DNA from: JBOHHM01 sp050725495
GTDB lineage: Bacteria; Pseudomonadota; Gammaproteobacteria; Burkholderiales; Burkholderiaceae_C
DNA: 8,648 bases
NCBI GenBank assembly: GCA_050725495.1
Contig: JBOHHM010000127.1
Span: 1-8,648, forward strand
Reading direction: 5' to 3'
The notes under the pieces: model-generated
Database searches by the model: none
Seen by the model: only the letters and a program-made list of their open reading frames with translations
Told to the model about the DNA's origin: nothing
Shown: piece by piece, positions 6,407 to 8,648 of the stretch
Numbering within the stretch: the stretch's first letter is position 1
Layout: each line of letters begins with the position of its first letter
Position numbers and translations under genes: made by a program

Positions 6407-6877
6407 TCAGGGCTTGGGCAGCGGGAAACCGGCGAATTCCTTGATGGTCTGCAGCTCGGTATTGGTCATGATCTTTTCGATGCCCAGGCCCACATCATCA
6501 AGCCAGGCGCTGGTGAGGTCGCGATAGTGGGCCAGGTCGCGGCAGGCCACGCGCACCAGGTAGTCGTAGCGACCGCTGATCAAATAACAGGCCACGACCT
6601 CGGGCGTGGACGCCATGCGCTTCTCGAAACGCTGCACCGTGGCCTGGCGCTGGTCCTTGAGCGCGATTTCGGCGAACACCGAGACCTGCTCGCCCAGAGC
6701 CGCGCGGTTGACCAGGGCCCGGTAGCCCTCGATCAGGCCCTCGGCTTCGAGCTTGCGCACGCGGTTCAGCGTGGCGCGCGCCGACAGGTGGATGGCTTCC
6801 GACAGGGCCTGCACCGTGGTGCGGCCGTCGCGCTGCAGCAGCTCCAACAGCTTGAGGTCGGCGCGGTCGGGTTCCAT
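6407..6877 (-). CDS. Lrp/AsnC-family transcriptional regulator
   Basis: The 156-residue length is typical of the family. The N-terminal helix-turn-helix spans about residues 5-52 (LKLLELLQRDGRTTVQALSE, then the recognition helix around SARATLNRVRKLEAEGLI). The C-terminal RAM ligand-binding domain spans about 65-145, with VVACYLISGRYDYLVRV (94-110) holding the family's G-x-x-D-Y signature. Such proteins form dimers and octamers and sense amino acids. Its place directly upstream of an ornithine/arginine catabolic gene, with a perfect dyad between, suggests a local regulator responding to arginine or ornithine (inference). The ATG at 6877 has AAAGG seven bases upstream. Its upstream region is occupied by the three-copy hairpin array, so its promoter is unclear; read-through from lptE is possible. 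I cannot assign a specific symbol. Confidence 0.92.
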   Translation of the reverse strand: MEPDRADLKLLELLQRDGRTTVQALSEAIHLSARATLNRVRKLEAEGLIEGYRALVNRAALGEQVSVFAEIALKDQRQATVQRFEKRMASTPEVVACYLISGRYDYLVRVACRDLAHYRDLTSAWLDDVGLGIEKIMTNTELQTIKEFAGFPLPKP

Positions 6878-6892
6878 GCTGACGCCTTTAAT

Positions 6893-7054
6893 CAGTTGGG
6901 GACAGAGCTGCGCACGGCGTGCTCCGGTCTGTCCCGCAAGAACCAGTCAGTTGGGGACAGAGCTCCGCACGGAACGTGCTCCGGTCTGTCCCGCAAAAAC
7001 CAGTCAGTTGGGGACAGAGCTGCGCACGTGCCGTGCTCCGGTCTGTCCCGCAAA
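6893..7054. repeat. Array of three ~55-bp hairpin repeats (REP-like)
   Basis: Three direct copies start at 6893, 6948 and 7005. Each begins CAGTTGGGGACAGAGCT and has outer arms GGGACAGA and TCTGTCCC (6899-6906/6928-6935, 6954-6961/6985-6992, 7011-7018/7042-7049) plus inner arms GCACG and CGTGC around a one- to three-base loop. Copies differ mostly at the tip of the hairpin. The array fills the gap between the lptE stop (7058) and the regulator's start (6877). It may act as a terminator or mRNA-stabilising structure. The form is like REP elements mobilised by RAYT-type transposases, but no such gene is in the window. Confidence 0.85.
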
Positions 7055-7057
7055 GTC

Positions 7058-7642
7058 TCATATTTCCCTCACGGCCGCGAGACGGCGCATGAGCTGCTGC
7101 ACGATATCGGTCTGCATGTCGCGGTACAGCAGGCCTTCCTCGGCCTCCTTGGCCAGGGCGGCGGTTTCGCGGTAGCTGATCTCGCGCTGCTGCAGCAGCT
7201 CGGTCGGGGCAATCAGCTCCTTGCCTTCGCGGCTGCGCAGCTTGAACCGAAAGCGCACGCGCAGCTGGAACTCGCGCACCTGGCCCGAGGTGCTCATGGC
7301 CACGACCACCTTCTCGCGCTGATCGGTCAGCACATCCAGAACGACCTCGGCGCTGTCGAGCTGGCGCGCATCGCTGATCACCTGGACCGCGCCGCTGGCC
7401 GCGATCTGGCGCTTGAGCTCGTTGCCCAGCGCGGACTGCTCCGGGAAGCCGGTGTACAGCGTCTTGAACGCGAACTGGGGCGCCTGGCGCAGCTGGAAGC
7501 CGCAGGCGCTCAAGACCAGGGCGGGCGCGAAGCTAAGGAGCAGGCGGCGTCGCGTCGCCAGGTCGCCCCAAGGCGCGACAGCCCCCCCGGGGGGCAGCGC
7601 AGCACGCGCAGCAGCAAGCGTGGGGGCCGAATTTATCGGCAT
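7058..7642 (-). CDS. lptE: LPS-assembly lipoprotein LptE
   Basis: LptE is the outer-membrane lipoprotein that plugs the LptD barrel and helps place lipopolysaccharide on the cell surface. This copy has 194 residues. The signal peptide is RRRLLLSFAPALVLSAC, with lipobox LSAC and lipidated cysteine C47, followed by the typical GFQLR start of the mature protein and an LptE-like body (FAFKTLYTGFP, 58-68). Residues 6-30 before the signal peptide are encoded by a repeat shared with leuS, so the N-terminus is about 25 residues longer than expected. The ATG at 7642 overlaps the leuS stop codon by one base (TGATG), which supports this start and implies reinitiation. No better start lies between it and the signal peptide. 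It is followed by the hairpin array, not by holA as is usual. Confidence 0.9.
   Translation of the reverse strand: MPINSAPTLAAARAALPPGGAVAPWGDLATRRRLLLSFAPALVLSACGFQLRQAPQFAFKTLYTGFPEQSALGNELKRQIAASGAVQVISDARQLDSAEVVLDVLTDQREKVVVAMSTSGQVREFQLRVRFRFKLRSREGKELIAPTELLQQREISYRETAALAKEAEEGLLYRDMQTDIVQQLMRRLAAVREI
7553..7627 (-). repeat. 75-bp palindromic element inside the 5' end of lptE
   Basis: This segment matches 8014-8088 in leuS at about 65 of 74 compared bases, in the same orientation and frame. It includes an identical 21-base run (CGGGGGGC...GCACGCG). It encodes APTLAAARAALPP-GGAVAPWGDLAT, residues 6-30 of LptE, ahead of the lipoprotein signal peptide. The centre is a C-run/G-run palindrome. 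It looks like a dispersed element tolerated because it keeps the frame open. Confidence 0.8.
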
Positions 7643-8648
7643 CAGATCACCACGTTGACCAGGCGGCCCGGCACCACGATCACCTTCTTCGCATGGGCGC
7701 CCTGCGCATGCTTGACGAAGGCCTCGCTGTGGATGGCGACCTTTTCGATCTCATGCCTGGACGCCGCGGCTGGCACGCGGATCGAGCCGCGCAGCTTGCC
7801 GTTGACCTGCAGCATGAGCTCGATCTCGTCTTGCTGCAGCGCGGCCTCATCGACCTGGGGCCAGGGGGCGTCGAGCAGATCGCCATGCTGGGCCGCGTAG
7901 CCGAGGTCCTGCCACAGCGCGTGGGCGATGTGCGGCGTGACCGGATAGAGGCAGCGCAGCAGGATGCCGAAGCCCTCGACCACCGCCGCCAGATTGCCGG
8001 CCGAGCCGTCGAGCGTCGCTGGGCCGCCCCGAGGCGCGAGGGCCCCCTCGGGGGGCAGCGCAGCACGCGAAGCGGCAAGCGTGGGGGCTAACGGTCCTTT
8101 GAAGTCTTCCAGCGCGTTGAGCAGCTTCATCGCGCCCGAAACCACGGTGTTGTACTGCATGCGCTGGTAGTCGTAGTCGACCTGCTTGAGCACGCTGTGA
8201 ATGTCCAGCCGCAAGGCCTTGGCCTCCTTGCCGAATTCGGCTGCAGCCCCCGCCCGCTGGGTGTCAGCCGCTCCACTATTTGTAGCAGAGAGCTTGACGC
8301 CGAAGTTCCAGACGCGGCGCAGGAAGCGGTAGCTGCCCTCGACCGCCGAGTCGTTCCACTCGAGTGTGGCCTCGGGCGGCGCGGTGAACATGGTGTACAG
8401 GCGAGCCGTGTCGGCGCCGTATTTCTCGATCAGGTCCTGCGGATCGACGCCGTTGTTCTTGCTCTTGCTCATGGTGCCCACGCCTTCGTAGTTCACCAGC
8501 AGGCCGTCGCTCCTGCGCTTGGCGCCCACCACCTTGCCATTGGCATCCAGAATGTCCTCGACCTCGTGCGGCCAGAAATACTCGATGCCGCCCTTCTCGT
8601 TCTTGCGCGAGTAGATGTGGTTGAGCACCATGCCCTGGGTCAGCAGAC
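7642..8648 (-). CDS. leuS: Leucyl-tRNA synthetase, C-terminal part (cut by right edge)
   Basis: LeuRS charges tRNA-Leu with leucine. The window holds the last 334 codons; the 5' two thirds lie beyond the right edge, where the frame stays open (LLTQGMVLNHIYSR). Counting from the methionine at 8631, the KMSKS loop is TMSKSKNNGVDP (53-64), followed by EKYGADTARLYTMFTAPPEATLEW (69-92, split by family helices), then the helical anticodon-binding domain (YRFLRRVWNFG, CLYPVTPHIAHALWQ), and the C-terminal domain ending KKVIVVPGRLVNVVI. Two interspersed elements are inserted in frame, coding residues 116-122 and 182-206 on this count. The stop codon overlaps the lptE start. The first K of KMSKS is T here. 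Confidence 0.96.
   Translation of the reverse strand, partial: LLTQGMVLNHIYSRKNEKGGIEYFWPHEVEDILDANGKVVGAKRRSDGLLVNYEGVGTMSKSKNNGVDPQDLIEKYGADTARLYTMFTAPPEATLEWNDSAVEGSYRFLRRVWNFGVKLSATNSGAADTQRAGAAAEFGKEAKALRLDIHSVLKQVDYDYQRMQYNTVVSGAMKLLNALEDFKGPLAPTLAASRAALPPEGALAPRGGPATLDGSAGNLAAVVEGFGILLRCLYPVTPHIAHALWQDLGYAAQHGDLLDAPWPQVDEAALQQDEIELMLQVNGKLRGSIRVPAAASRHEIEKVAIHSEAFVKHAQGAHAKKVIVVPGRLVNVVI
8014..8088 (-). repeat. 75-bp palindromic element inside leuS
   Basis: This is the partner of 7553-7627. It contains an 8-bp inverted repeat, CCCCGAGG (8027-8034) and CCTCGGGG (8046-8053). It encodes APTLAASRAALPP-EGALAPRGGPAT, which shares 19 of 25 residues with the LptE copy. It falls in the anticodon-binding domain between NALEDFKG and EGFGILLRCLYP, where LeuRS proteins normally have a short variable loop, so the insertion is probably surface-exposed and tolerated. 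Confidence 0.8.
8266..8286 (-). repeat. 21-bp GCTA...GCGGCT element inside leuS
   Basis: On the minus strand this starts GCTACAAATAGTGG and ends AGCGGCT, and encodes ATNSGAA after the NFGVKLS segment. It matches the linker element of the fusion gene (5023-5043) at 15 of 21 bases and five of seven residues, in the same frame. The stretch is AT-rich within GC-rich leuS and lies in a variable loop between helices. Chance similarity cannot be excluded for so short a match. Confidence 0.45.

Noticed and set aside
6893..7054. CRISPR array
   Set aside because: Three copies are nearly contiguous with no unique spacers of regular length, and each repeat is itself a long hairpin. There are no cas genes.

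Overview
The window looks like chromosomal DNA of a GC-rich betaproteobacterium, most likely Burkholderiales and probably Comamonadaceae. The reasons are the high GC content, the Acidithiobacillus-type GshA, the leuS-lptE-holA-proA block, and GC-rich and GCTA...-type interspersed elements of the kind I associate with that family. This placement rests on recognition, not on a search. All seven convincing genes lie on the minus strand, so transcription runs from right to left. The long open frames on the plus strand are antisense shadows of these GC-rich genes.

Layout in transcription order: the 3' part of leuS (leucyl-tRNA synthetase, cut by the right edge); lptE (outer-membrane LPS-assembly lipoprotein, overlapping leuS by one base); an array of three ~55-bp hairpin repeats; an Lrp/AsnC-family regulator; a 124-bp leader holding a perfect 17-bp dyad; a 740-residue fusion of ornithine aminotransferase with an ArgZ/AgrE-like arginine dihydrolase domain; holA (DNA polymerase III delta); proA (glutamate-5-semialdehyde dehydrogenase); gshA (glutamate-cysteine ligase, with its own probable promoter); and 150 bp of downstream sequence with a TTGYTGC-N3-GCARCAA palindrome.

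leuS, lptE and holA are housekeeping genes normally found side by side. Here about 3 kb carrying the hairpin array, the regulator and the fusion gene sits between lptE and holA. The inserted genes look like a compact arginine catabolic module. The C-terminal domain would hydrolyse arginine to ornithine, the N-terminal domain would transaminate ornithine to glutamate-5-semialdehyde, and the Lrp-type protein would sense an amino acid and act at the dyad. ProA, encoded two genes downstream, works on the same semialdehyde.

The second theme is repeats inside coding sequence. A 75-bp palindromic element lies in the same reading frame in leuS and lptE and adds a shared ~25-residue peptide to two unrelated proteins. 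A 21-bp element lies in the same frame in leuS and at the domain junction of the fusion gene. The 3' end of holA also seems to be made of a GC-rich interspersed repeat. This resembles the in-frame palindromic elements known from Rickettsia.
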